From NCBI GenBank assembly GCA_947625255.1, contig CANQNT010000029.1, positions 1 through 44,048 of the forward strand: 44,048 bases of DNA, read 5' to 3'. Position 1 is the stretch's first letter, and the number at the start of each line of letters is the position of its first letter. The notes under the pieces were generated by a model that ran no database searches, was not told where the DNA came from, and saw only the letters and a program-made list of their open reading frames with translations. A program made the position numbers and the translations under genes. Positions 9,102-16,912 of this stretch are shown here, in pieces. The stretch is from an uncultured Acetatifactor sp. (GTDB taxonomy: Bacteria; Bacillota; Clostridia; Lachnospirales; Lachnospiraceae).

Positions 9102-10073
9102 CTAATTTTGCAGATAAGTATATAATTTCCCCAATTTAATTAAAACCCTAATACCCAAATATGATGATAGAGCAATAAGGCGGTTAATTAGTTTCGCATT
9201 ATTATCTAAAACAACTGTTTTTCGGTATCTTTTAATATATGTCCATATTTTATCTTTTTCCTGACAAAATCTTATATCATTATATGGAAATTCCCTTAAA
9301 ACTTGAATGCATGAAATAAATAGTCGTGACACAGATGCCAAATAAAATGTTCTAGATATCTGATGAACATCTTTATAAAGTGTTTCAGACATTTGTATTC
9401 TATCCATATTTCTCAAAGAAAACTCATAGTGCATAATACTATCGATTCGTTGGAAATAGTAATATTTTTGCATGGGGCTATAAACTACTCTTGTAGCCTT
9501 TAAAAGCAGTTTATAAGTTGTTCCTAAATCTTCGTACAAGCATCCTTTAGGGTATTGTATGCCATCAAACAAATCTAACCTATACATCTTTGCACAAGCC
9601 GAATTCGATATATGTTTTTGGTAACATAAATCAATCACAGCCTCATTGCCACTGAAATCTATTGTTTGAGCATTGCTAGACTCCCTTGCCTTAATTTTAC
9701 CATTTTCATTAAAATTGCATAATGCGCACACAGATATCTCCGCATTGTGTTGCCTTATTAACAAAAATAAACTTTCTACATAATCATCACTAACAAAATC
9801 ATCGCTATCAACAAATGTTATATATTTCCCATGAGCAATGGATATTCCAGCATTTCTCGCATCAGACAAACCACCGTTTTCTTTGTGTATTACGCTTATT
9901 CGAGTATCATTTCTTTTGTATAAATCACAAATATCACCACTTGCATCTATACTGCCATCGTCGACTAGAATTATCTCTAAGGAAAGATAAGTTTGACGAA
10001 TTAATGAGTCTAAACACCGTGTAAGATATTTTTCCACATTATATACTGGGACAACTACACTAATAAGTTCCAT
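9102..10073 (-). CDS. Glycosyltransferase family 2
   Basis: A 323-residue GT-A enzyme. MELISVVVPVYNVEKYLTRC is the standard GT2 start. VDDGS and ENGGLSDARNAG follow, then VDSDDFV with the metal-binding DxD-type motif near residue 90. The C-terminal third is variable and without membrane segments. An upstream TTG at 10097 overlaps the previous gene; the ATG at 10073 is better because AGGAG lies seven bases before it. It is paired with a paralogous GT2 immediately upstream (10094-11119), and the two probably add consecutive sugars. AT-rich. Confidence 0.9.
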   Translation of the reverse strand: MELISVVVPVYNVEKYLTRCLDSLIRQTYLSLEIILVDDGSIDASGDICDLYKRNDTRISVIHKENGGLSDARNAGISIAHGKYITFVDSDDFVSDDYVESLFLLIRQHNAEISVCALCNFNENGKIKARESSNAQTIDFSGNEAVIDLCYQKHISNSACAKMYRLDLFDGIQYPKGCLYEDLGTTYKLLLKATRVVYSPMQKYYYFQRIDSIMHYEFSLRNMDRIQMSETLYKDVHQISRTFYLASVSRLFISCIQVLREFPYNDIRFCQEKDKIWTYIKRYRKTVVLDNNAKLINRLIALSSYLGIRVLIKLGKLYTYLQN

Positions 10074-10093
10074 GAATTTTCTCCTAAGGCCTA

Positions 10094-11119
10094 TCAATTC
10101 GCAATAGTATAAACCACTTTAACAAATGGTTTTATCTTTTTTGTCCGGCATACAATGGCAAAAACTTTGACACCTATTCTTTGTATGATAGATAACTCAC
10201 GATACTTAATAGTTGCAGAAGCATATTTATTTTTGAAGGCATTTGGAAAATGCTGATTTACTATGTTTTGAAATATCAATGCTATGTTTGCAATTTCTGA
10301 ATTGACTGCTTTCTTTTCCCCGTTTTTCAAATATTCACGTTTCCGCAAGCGAACAAATAAAAAATAAGTAAAAAAACTTAAAACAGTAAATTCAAACAAT
10401 TCAACGTCAATAACACTATCGGCATTACTTAAAACTTTTTGAATGCAGCTTTCCCATTCAGCCAAGGGCAAACTTTCTGCTCTAATTGGTTTGCTTGTTA
10501 TGCTTCCTTCATGAACAACTTGGTAATAACCTGCATATTCTAAAAAATAGCTTTTCTTTGTTAAGAAAAGTGCCTGCAAATTAAAAGAATTATCCTCGTA
10601 AGTCTTACCTACTGGAAAAACTATATCCCATTTAGAGAGATATTCCCTACGATAAATTTTCCCGGAAATATTTAGTCTTCTCATTAAACACTTGCCATCT
10701 TGTGGATGGAAGTTAATTTTCTTGATGATCTCACCGTCTTCTTTTACTTTGTATTGCCCGCTACATACTACATCACTACCATTTTTTTCAGCGACTTCAA
10801 TCAAAGTCTTTAAATAATCTTTGTCAATATAATCATCAGAATCAATGAAAGTAACATATTTCCCAGTTGCCTTTTCAAGTCCTGCATTTCTTGCAGAGGA
10901 CAATCCTCCATTTTCTTTATTAATAATCTTTATCTTGGAGGGGTAGTGATCATTATACTTTTTCATGATTTTAAGACTTGCATCGGTACTTCCATCATTA
11001 ACAAGTACCAATTCAAAATCTTGAAAAGACTGATACAGTATGGATTGTAAACATTTCTCCAAGTATCGCTCTTGGTTGTATATTGGAACAATGATTGATA
11101 TCATAGCCGCCATTGTCAT
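10094..11119 (-). CDS. Glycosyltransferase family 2
   Basis: A 341-residue GT2 enzyme: ISIIVPIYNQERYLEKCLQS at the N-terminus, then VNDGSTDAS, KENGGLSSARNAG and FIDSDDYID with the DxD-type site. It has only about the first 110 residues clearly in common with the downstream GT2, so acceptor specificity probably differs. It is the first gene of the AT-rich block. It lies 65 bp after the recombinase gene, and this gap holds the palindrome at 11139-11167. The ATG at 11119 follows AGAGGATAGC, a usable ribosome site; an internal ATG at 11104 is possible. Confidence 0.9.
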   Translation of the reverse strand: MTMAAMISIIVPIYNQERYLEKCLQSILYQSFQDFELVLVNDGSTDASLKIMKKYNDHYPSKIKIINKENGGLSSARNAGLEKATGKYVTFIDSDDYIDKDYLKTLIEVAEKNGSDVVCSGQYKVKEDGEIIKKINFHPQDGKCLMRRLNISGKIYRREYLSKWDIVFPVGKTYEDNSFNLQALFLTKKSYFLEYAGYYQVVHEGSITSKPIRAESLPLAEWESCIQKVLSNADSVIDVELFEFTVLSFFTYFLFVRLRKREYLKNGEKKAVNSEIANIALIFQNIVNQHFPNAFKNKYASATIKYRELSIIQRIGVKVFAIVCRTKKIKPFVKVVYTIAN

Positions 11120-11138
11120 GCTATCCTCTGCTCTTCTA

Positions 11139-11167
11139 ATTTAACAATTCGCCCCGAATTGTTAAAT
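11139..11167. repeat. Perfect inverted repeat beside the recombinase gene (candidate recombination core)
   Basis: Arms ATTTAACAATTCG and CGAATTGTTAAAT (13 bp, perfect) flank CCC. Read as 11-bp arms, the spacer is the 7-bp CGCCCCG, the geometry of tyrosine-recombinase core sites. It lies between the stop of the recombinase gene and the first AT-rich GT gene. An mRNA hairpin between two operon genes is the plain alternative. Confidence 0.6.
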
Positions 11168-11183
11168 CCTCCTCCAAAAAAAT

Positions 11184-11756
11184 TTATAGTTTCAATTGTT
11201 TCATTACTTCATCTTTATCATCCTGCTCGATTCCGAGATACCTTTTCGTAACCTGCAGGGATGAGTGGTTGTAGATCGCCATCAATACCGCCAGGTGTAC
11301 TCCGGACTTCCAGGCATGATAACCAAAAGTCTTACGCAGGGAATGGCAGCCGATGCTTTCCAGGCCCAGTTCCTCGGCCGCATGTCTTATGACCAGATAG
11401 GCCGCCACCCTCGTTAACGGTTCGCTCGAATAAGGATGCGCTTTAAAGATGTATTGCCCTTCCACGCGCTCTCCTTCATCCGCTAACCGCTGCAGCGCCT
11501 CGATCACGCATTCGTTCAAGGCCATCGTGTTTTTCTTCCCAGTTTTCTTCTCCAATAAAGTCACATGGAGGCGGAATCGGTTGCCTTGAAAGTCATACAC
11601 ATCATCCCATTTCAAATGCAACATATCGCTGATTCTAACCGGGAGATTGATTCCCACTGCCACGATCGCATAATTACGAAGCTCACCTTTTTCCAGAAAA
11701 TAATTCTTTAGCCGCTTGATGTCGTTCCGATCCCTGATTGGCTGCATTGTTGACAT
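11184..11756 (-). CDS. Small tyrosine recombinase inside the polysaccharide cluster
   Basis: A 190-residue protein that is essentially a catalytic domain. LPVRISDMLHLKWDDV carries Arg I, LLEKKTGKKN the beta-hairpin Lys, CHSLRKTFGYHAW the HxxR box, IYNHSS the second His, and TKRYLGI the tyrosine nucleophile. All catalytic residues are present, so it should be active in strand exchange. It lacks the arm-binding domain of phage integrases and resembles short invertase/resolvase-type enzymes (RecV and Xer-like). The ATG at 11756 is chosen over 11834 because GGAGG lies seven bases upstream and the longer N-terminus overlaps the preceding GT gene. It is co-directional with, and 75 bp after, the GT2 at 11831-12793, so it is probably co-transcribed. 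Likely role: DNA inversion or cassette exchange at this locus (inference). Confidence 0.85.
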   Translation of the reverse strand: MSTMQPIRDRNDIKRLKNYFLEKGELRNYAIVAVGINLPVRISDMLHLKWDDVYDFQGNRFRLHVTLLEKKTGKKNTMALNECVIEALQRLADEGERVEGQYIFKAHPYSSEPLTRVAAYLVIRHAAEELGLESIGCHSLRKTFGYHAWKSGVHLAVLMAIYNHSSLQVTKRYLGIEQDDKDEVMKQLKL

Positions 11757-11830
11757 TACGTTTCCTCCATAGTCGTGTAAGATTATAAGGTAACTATAAT
11801 ACCAACAAGCGCTGAATTCTATGGCAATTC

Positions 11831-12793
11831 TCAATCTTTTTCGGCGGAAGTCCCGTCGCCGTCCTGCATTTTACGCATACGGTACTGGATTTCCTCCAAA
11901 ATCTTACGGTTCGCGGAAATCAGATCGCCTTGCACGCCGATCATTCCGCACATAAATCCAAGAAGAATCAAAGTGCTTGCCAAAATCAGGATCTGAATAT
12001 GGCCGGCTCCATTTCCTCCGAATATTTCAAACAAATACCAAATTCCAATTATAACGCCTATGATAAAGGGAATCAAGCCCACATAAAAGAAAAATCGCAT
12101 GGGCCGATACATCAGATACGCACGGCCAATCGTCAGGACGGATTTCTTGATGTAGCCGAACATACTATGAAACAATCGGGATTCTCTCAGCTCGGGATTC
12201 GTCCTAATAGGCACTGACATGATCGCCATTTTATTTCTTCCGGCCTGCACGATCGTCTCCAACGTGTAAGTGTACTCATTGATCACGTTGATATGTAGTG
12301 CCGCCTCTCTGCTGAAAGCTCGAAATCCACTGGGAGCGTCAGGAATGTCCGTATTGGACGCTTTACGCACCACCCAGCTGCCCAAATGCTGAAGCTTTTT
12401 CTTTAACGGAGAAAAATGCTCTGTCTCATCAATTGGCCGCTCCCCAATAACAATGTCCGCCTTTCCCTCCAAAATTGGCCTTACTAACTTTTCAACATCC
12501 TCACCACAATACTGATTATCCGCATCCGTGTTCACAATAATGTCGGCACCATGCTTTAAGCAGGCATCCAACCCGGCCATAAACCCCTTTGCCAGACCTT
12601 TATTTTTTGTAAAGTTTACCACATAGTGAACTCCCCAATTCATGGCCACTTCTACCGTTTTATCAACACTGCCATCATTAATAATCAAGTATTCTATTTC
12701 ATCAATTCCCTCAATATGCTTCGGCAAATCATTCAAGGCTATTTCAAGCGTTTCCGCTTCATTATAACACGGAATCTGGATGATTAGCTTCAT
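11831..12793 (-). CDS. Polyprenyl-phosphate glycosyltransferase (DPM1/GtrB-like GT2)
   Basis: A 320-residue protein. The GT2 domain MKLIIQIPCYNEAETLEIAL is followed by NDGSVDKTVE, NKGLAKGFMAGLD and NTDADNQYCGED (DxD-type site). Two membrane helices then follow near residues 228-290, the usual GtrB/dolichol-phosphate-mannose-synthase-like layout. It should make an undecaprenyl-phosphate sugar for use by a membrane GT-C enzyme; the GT39-like protein at 5979-7712 is the obvious partner (inference). The ATG at 12793 has AGGAG eight bases upstream; a GTG three bases earlier is possible. A near-consensus promoter lies 66 bp upstream, so this gene begins a transcription unit. Confidence 0.88.
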   Translation of the reverse strand: MKLIIQIPCYNEAETLEIALNDLPKHIEGIDEIEYLIINDGSVDKTVEVAMNWGVHYVVNFTKNKGLAKGFMAGLDACLKHGADIIVNTDADNQYCGEDVEKLVRPILEGKADIVIGERPIDETEHFSPLKKKLQHLGSWVVRKASNTDIPDAPSGFRAFSREAALHINVINEYTYTLETIVQAGRNKMAIMSVPIRTNPELRESRLFHSMFGYIKKSVLTIGRAYLMYRPMRFFFYVGLIPFIIGVIIGIWYLFEIFGGNGAGHIQILILASTLILLGFMCGMIGVQGDLISANRKILEEIQYRMRKMQDGDGTSAEKD

Positions 12794-12796
12794 CAC

Positions 12797-13122
12797 TTCA
12801 TCTCCTCGTATCCTATATTTACAAAAAAGCCAAATCCAATGTAATTTAATCTTTATAGATTATAATAATATATTTTTAAAATGTCAATAGATAGTTCTAT
12901 ACCCAATTGCGCGTGAATTTTATCATTATTCTTATATTTTCAGATTTACATGTTTTTTTCGCCAAATATACAAAATAGATACTCCACAATGCTACAATTT
13001 AATTCAAATTTCTACTTATTTCCACAAGACAATGTATGAATTAAACTTAACTTTTGCTTTTTTCAAAAACAATATTACAACACTCATTCCATCCCATTGT
13101 TCCCCGAATATTTGCTGAAAAT
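12797..13122. other. AT-rich intergenic region between two polysaccharide units
   Basis: Apart from the promoter at 12859-12887 I see no gene here. It separates the GC-richer operon (ending at 13123) from the recombinase and AT-rich block. No clear Rho-independent terminator for the upstream operon was found, so read-through is possible. Confidence 0.5.
12859..12887 (-). promoter_or_regulatory. Near-ideal sigma-A promoter
   Basis: On the minus strand TTGACA (12882-12887) is followed by a 17-bp spacer and TATAAT (12859-12864): both hexamers match consensus. Transcription would start near 12851 and read the polyprenyl-P glycosyltransferase, the recombinase and probably the AT-rich GT block. 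No operator or flanking inverted repeat was found. Confidence 0.8.
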
Positions 13123-14238
13123 TCATAAATTCCTGCCGTCAGTCTCTTCCAAAATTTTTAAATATCTCCTACTCACATCCCCCAATTCATACTGTTCAAA
13201 CGGAATCCTCCCTGCCTTTTTCGTCCTCGCCTCAGCAATTTTCGACACCCATTCTTCCGCGTCATAGGGATCTTCCACATAGATTGCCTTTCCCTGCGTC
13301 ACTTCCCGCATACAAGTGGTCTGGGTCGTCACTACATTCTTTCCTTTTCGCATGGCTTCTATAAGCGGCATACCAAACCCCTCGAAAACGCTGGGGAATA
13401 AAAACATTTCGCACTGTTCATAAAGGCAGTCCCGCTCCTCATTGGTAACAAATCCCGTCAAAACCACCATCTCATCAATTTCCAAGGACTTTACCACCGC
13501 GTCAAATTCCTCATGATTCCCGCCCACGCCGCTTAAGACCAATTTGGCTTCCGGTTCCTTTTTCTTCAAAAGGGCCATGGCTCTGAGCAAGGTCTCCAGA
13601 TTCTTATGAGGCAGCATGGCGCTGACGCAGTAAAAATAATGATTTCTGACAATGCCGAACTTCCTCTCAATGTCCTCCGCCGCCAGGCCGGATTCTTTCG
13701 TGATAACCGGAAGATAAACCGTAGAAATCTTGTTCCGCGCAAATGGATATCTCGCAATCAGGTCCTGTCGGCAAAATTCCGAAATCGTAAGCACCCTTTG
13801 GCAGGTGCGGCAGGCAAACCACCACATAAACCGCAGGAACAAGCGTCTCCCTTTCCCAAAATACTGCGGATAATGAGCTGCCTGCAGATCATGGATCACG
13901 CAGACATAAGGGATTCCGCTCCCATAGGTAAAGGGCTTGCTGTAAACGGGAATAAACATGACATCCACCGACTCCGCGCGGGCCGCATTGTCAAGGTGCA
14001 GGTTCTCCCAGCCAATCCGTTTCACCTGGCTGGCACTGATTGTCCCGCAGACGTGAAACCTCATCTGGAGATATTGCCCATATTGTCGAAAGCTGTCACC
14101 ATTGTCCTCGGACACAAACAATACATATTCATTTTTTTGATCATATCGGCCGAACCCCTCAAGCAAATTTCGGATAAAGGATTCCGTTCCCCCATTGATT
14201 CCCGGCCTGACCCACAGCAAATCAATTCCTATCTTCAT
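13123..14238 (-). CDS. Glycosyltransferase family 4 (mannosyltransferase-like)
   Basis: A 371-residue GT-B enzyme. MKIGIDLLWVRPGINGGTES has the GT4 glycine loop, HDLQAAHYPQYF the acceptor-side region, and YFYCVSAMLPHKNLETLLRA the start of the donor domain. LFPSVFEGFGMPLIEAMRKG carries the E-x7-E motif of retaining GT4 enzymes. This pattern resembles family members annotated as mannosyl or rhamnosyl transferases, but the sugar is not determined. Start ATG at 14238 with GAGGAG six bases upstream. It is separated from the upstream GT2 gene by 248 bp of degenerate 44-bp tandem repeats, unusual within an otherwise tightly packed operon. Confidence 0.9.
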   Translation of the reverse strand: MKIGIDLLWVRPGINGGTESFIRNLLEGFGRYDQKNEYVLFVSEDNGDSFRQYGQYLQMRFHVCGTISASQVKRIGWENLHLDNAARAESVDVMFIPVYSKPFTYGSGIPYVCVIHDLQAAHYPQYFGKGRRLFLRFMWWFACRTCQRVLTISEFCRQDLIARYPFARNKISTVYLPVITKESGLAAEDIERKFGIVRNHYFYCVSAMLPHKNLETLLRAMALLKKKEPEAKLVLSGVGGNHEEFDAVVKSLEIDEMVVLTGFVTNEERDCLYEQCEMFLFPSVFEGFGMPLIEAMRKGKNVVTTQTTCMREVTQGKAIYVEDPYDAEEWVSKIAEARTKKAGRIPFEQYELGDVSRRYLKILEETDGRNL

Positions 14239-14286
14239 GTTCCGCTCCTCAGTCGTCCCATGTCAGTCCTAATTCTGCATCCACTC

Positions 14287-14472
14287 ATTACGCGGGGCAC
14301 GATCGGCCGTCCTGCGTCACCGGTTCCGTTCATCACACCCATTACGACTGCCGCCCTGCAACATCAATTCCGCTCGTCGCGTCCACTACGACTGCCGCCC
14401 TGCGTCATCAACTCCGCTCGTCGCGTCCATTACGACTTCCGTCCCGCGTCATCAACTCCGCTCATCGCATCC
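14287..14472. repeat. Imperfect 44-bp tandem repeats between two GT genes
   Basis: Three in-register copies at 14341-14384, 14385-14428 and 14429-14472 share a core starting ATTACGACTGCCGCCCTGCG and ending CGCTCGTCGCGTCC, with a few substitutions each. A more diverged 54-bp copy precedes them at 14287-14340. They lie just after the stop of the upstream GT2 gene and before the GT4 start. No ORF with coding character crosses them. Confidence 0.8.
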
Positions 14473-14486
14473 GGCACAATTGGCCC

Positions 14487-15311
14487 CTACGCCAGCACCA
14501 GCTTTGCGGCCTCGATCAGCACGCATTCCACCAGGTACCATCTGCTGTAACCATTGATCCGGTAGCAATACAAATACCGGTCATGAATCCGCTTCACCGC
14601 CGCCTTCAAATCCTTATGATTGCTGGCCCCGCCCATTTGGAAATTCGCCAGCACCTGATCCACGGTCACGATTCGAGCTCCCAGTTTTCTCATTTGTAAA
14701 TAAAACCCATAGTCGTCATGAATCCCCAGATTCCGGAAGGGGTGCTCCTGATACAACCGTGCTTTCACAAAGGTCGTAGGGTGATTCCAGTGCCGCGATG
14801 TCTGAAACCATGACTGTTTGGCCTTTTTTACAAAAGTACTGCCATCCGCCTTGTGCATACGAATATTTGCGAACATCAAATCGCAGTCCTGCTCGGCAAA
14901 AGTCCGCAAAACCGTTCCAATCGTATCCGGCTCATACCAATCATCACTATTGAGAATGCCGATATAATCTCCGGCAGCCAGCAGGATTCCCTTGTTCATG
15001 GCATCGTAGATCCCCTGATCCGGCTCACTGACGACCCGGTATTCCACGCCCTTTGCCTCCAGGGCCTTCCGATACCCCTCCGCCACGGCCACCGTCCCAT
15101 CGCTGCTCGCGCCATCTATGATCAAATACTCCAGCATTCCCCCGGCACTCGCCTCAGTTGGCCCATCAATACCGGACAATCTTTCCCGGACGGCTCCAAC
15201 GTCCAATTCCGGCACTCCCTTATCCAGGACATTCTGCGCCAGAATCGACTCGATTGTCCGTCCTATGGTTTTTTCACTATTGTAAGCCACTGTTATAATT
15301 GAAACCTTCAC
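14487..15311 (-). CDS. Glycosyltransferase family 2
   Basis: A 274-residue GT2 enzyme of the WcaA/WfgD-like type: VSIITVAYNSEKTIGRTIES, then IIDGASSDGTVAV (IDGxSxDGT rather than VDDGS), SEPDQGIYDAMNKGI and NSDDWYEPDT with the metal site. The IDG(x)SSDGT plus DxGIYDAMNKG pattern defines this subgroup. An insertion around residues 30-60 lengthens the first loop compared with the paralogue at 22643. The GTG at 15311 is preferred because it overlaps the upstream stop as GTGA and has AGAGGG seven bases before it. Translationally coupled to the reductase gene. Confidence 0.9.
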   Translation of the reverse strand: MKVSIITVAYNSEKTIGRTIESILAQNVLDKGVPELDVGAVRERLSGIDGPTEASAGGMLEYLIIDGASSDGTVAVAEGYRKALEAKGVEYRVVSEPDQGIYDAMNKGILLAAGDYIGILNSDDWYEPDTIGTVLRTFAEQDCDLMFANIRMHKADGSTFVKKAKQSWFQTSRHWNHPTTFVKARLYQEHPFRNLGIHDDYGFYLQMRKLGARIVTVDQVLANFQMGGASNHKDLKAAVKRIHDRYLYCYRINGYSRWYLVECVLIEAAKLVLA

Positions 15312-16219
15312 TTCCAAGCCCTCTCCGTCTTGCGAATGCTCTCCTCCAGTGAATAAATCTGATATCCCTTAAAATCTCTCTTACTCAGCTCCTGGTCAAT
15401 CGTCAGACTTCCAAACGCCTTGTTTGCCATCTTACCAACCCTTCCGGGCACCCTGGCTGCCAATTTTACAAGCGGATTCAGCGCGTTCCACAGCTGAATC
15501 TTCTTTTCCCTGGCCGCACCGATGAGCTGCACCATTCTGGCAGTAGTCGTATATTCCCCATTTTGTGGGAAAAACAGTCCGCCCTTCCCGCTGTCAATCA
15601 GCATCCGAAGGAACTCCGCCAGATTTTCCACATAAATCATGCTGCGTTCATTTTCAATCTTTGGGAAAACGGAAGTCTTTTCCGCCATCCTCGCCAACAA
15701 CGGATAATTTCCCCTGCAATTGGGCCCGTATACAAAAGGGGAACGAATCAACGCCACATGGAACGCCTGATCCGACAATTCTGACAACTTCTGTTCCGCC
15801 CGAAGTTTGCTTTCTCCATAAAAATTTGCCGGAGCGGCTGGGGTTTCTTCCGTGATATGCTTCTTCTGCCCCAGCGGCGCGCTGTCTCCATAAACAATCA
15901 CACTGCTCATATAAATAAACTGCGGCACCCCTTGCCGTTTTGCTTTCCGTGCCGCGGCAGCCGCCCATTCACAGTTGATGCGCTGATATAATTCCTTTGT
16001 ATCTTCCGACACCTTGTCCACGTCCACATGGGCGATACCCGTCACGTCAAAAATCGTATCATAAGGCGCAAAATTGTAGGTTTCCCAGGTTTCGTCCCTT
16101 TGGGAAAGCGTATCGATGCGATATTCTTCTTTTCCGAGCTCCGCATTATAACGCGCCAAATACCATTCCACACTTGTTCCGATATAACTTCCTGACCCAA
16201 TAATCAAAATACGCTTCAA
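15308..16219 (-). CDS. NAD-dependent epimerase/dehydratase-family protein, likely 4-keto-sugar reductase or epimerase
   Basis: A 303-residue extended-SDR protein. LIIGSGSYIGTSVEWYL is the nucleotide-binding GxGxxxG loop, YMSSVIVYG contains the active-site Ser, and FYGESKLRAEQ the YxxxK pair. The TTG start at 16219 overlaps the upstream stop as TTGA, with AGGAGG further upstream. It directly follows a small priming transferase and a 4,6-dehydratase. In bacteria making N-acetylquinovosamine-type sugars these three activities are neighbours, so this protein may reduce the 4-keto-6-deoxy product before it is loaded on the lipid. A plain UDP-sugar 4-epimerase remains possible. Confidence 0.8.
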   Translation of the reverse strand: MKRILIIGSGSYIGTSVEWYLARYNAELGKEEYRIDTLSQRDETWETYNFAPYDTIFDVTGIAHVDVDKVSEDTKELYQRINCEWAAAAARKAKRQGVPQFIYMSSVIVYGDSAPLGQKKHITEETPAAPANFYGESKLRAEQKLSELSDQAFHVALIRSPFVYGPNCRGNYPLLARMAEKTSVFPKIENERSMIYVENLAEFLRMLIDSGKGGLFFPQNGEYTTTARMVQLIGAAREKKIQLWNALNPLVKLAARVPGRVGKMANKAFGSLTIDQELSKRDFKGYQIYSLEESIRKTERAWK

Positions 16220-16881
16220 GTTCTTTTATTCCTCCTGGTGCTTTCCATAACTACATCCGGCCCGCCGGTCTCCCGGCTCTTTTCCCTCTCCAAAGCCCCG
16301 GTTCCGCCCTCTACGACGCCATCCGCCCGTAAGACGCTGGCAAAGGTTCCAAAGAAGCACCTCAAGTCCATAAGCGGCCCCATTTTTTTCACATATTCCC
16401 CATCCAGTCTGGCTTTCACGGGAATCTCCAGTTCGTCCCGCCCGTTGATCTGGGCCCATCCCGTCAGACCGGGTCGCACGTCGTTGGCGCCATACTTGTC
16501 CCGTTCCGCAATGAGATCATACTGATTCCACAAAGCAGGCCTGGGTCCCACAATGGCCATATCTCCTTTTAAAATGTTAAAAACCTGCGGCAGCTCATCC
16601 AAACTGGTTTTTCGCAAAAATTTGCCAACCCGCGTGATATATTGCTCCGGATTCTTCAATAAATGAGTGGGCATATCCTTAGGCGTATTGATCCGCATGG
16701 TACGAAATTTCAGGATTTGAAAATAGGTCTTATGAATACCTACCCGCTTCTGCCGGAAAAGCACCGGTCCCGGGGAATCCAGTTTAATCGCAATAACCAA
16801 AACCAACAATACCGGGGATAAAACGATCAGCCCCACTGCGGACAGCAAAAAGTCCATCCCTCTTTTCACGCCCAGATACAT
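16216..16881 (-). CDS. Small polyprenyl-phosphate sugar-1-phosphate transferase (PglC/WcaJ C-domain type)
   Basis: A 221-residue monotopic phosphoglycosyl transferase. It has a membrane re-entrant helix near residues 8-35 (GMDFLLSAVGLIVLSPVLLV). QKRVGIHKTYFQILKFRTMR, RKTSLDELPQVFNILKGDMA, VGPRPAL and PGLTGWAQINGRDE follow: the catalytic Asp-Glu pair and uridine-binding motifs of the PglC family. It loads a sugar phosphate onto undecaprenyl phosphate as the first membrane step. The ATG at 16881 is chosen over a longer frame because AGGAGG lies just upstream. The arginine-rich C-terminal tail (STRRNKRT) is dispensable-looking. It is one of two priming transferases in the window, the other being at 26804-28345. 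Confidence 0.92.
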   Translation of the reverse strand: MYLGVKRGMDFLLSAVGLIVLSPVLLVLVIAIKLDSPGPVLFRQKRVGIHKTYFQILKFRTMRINTPKDMPTHLLKNPEQYITRVGKFLRKTSLDELPQVFNILKGDMAIVGPRPALWNQYDLIAERDKYGANDVRPGLTGWAQINGRDELEIPVKARLDGEYVKKMGPLMDLRCFFGTFASVLRADGVVEGGTGALEREKSRETGGPDVVMESTRRNKRT

Positions 16882-16912
16882 TTCTCCTCCTGCCTTTCTT
16901 TTCAGCCTACAC

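Noticed and set aside
12824..13065. Possible inverted repeat AAAAAAGC / GCTTTTTT around the 12859 promoter
   Set aside because: Only eight bases, A/T-rich, in AT-rich DNA; not enough to claim an invertible promoter.
13606..14550. 314-codon plus-strand frame across the GT4 gene and the tandem repeats
   Set aside because: Antisense shadow of a clear GT4 gene; residues are those of repeat and reverse-complement sequence.
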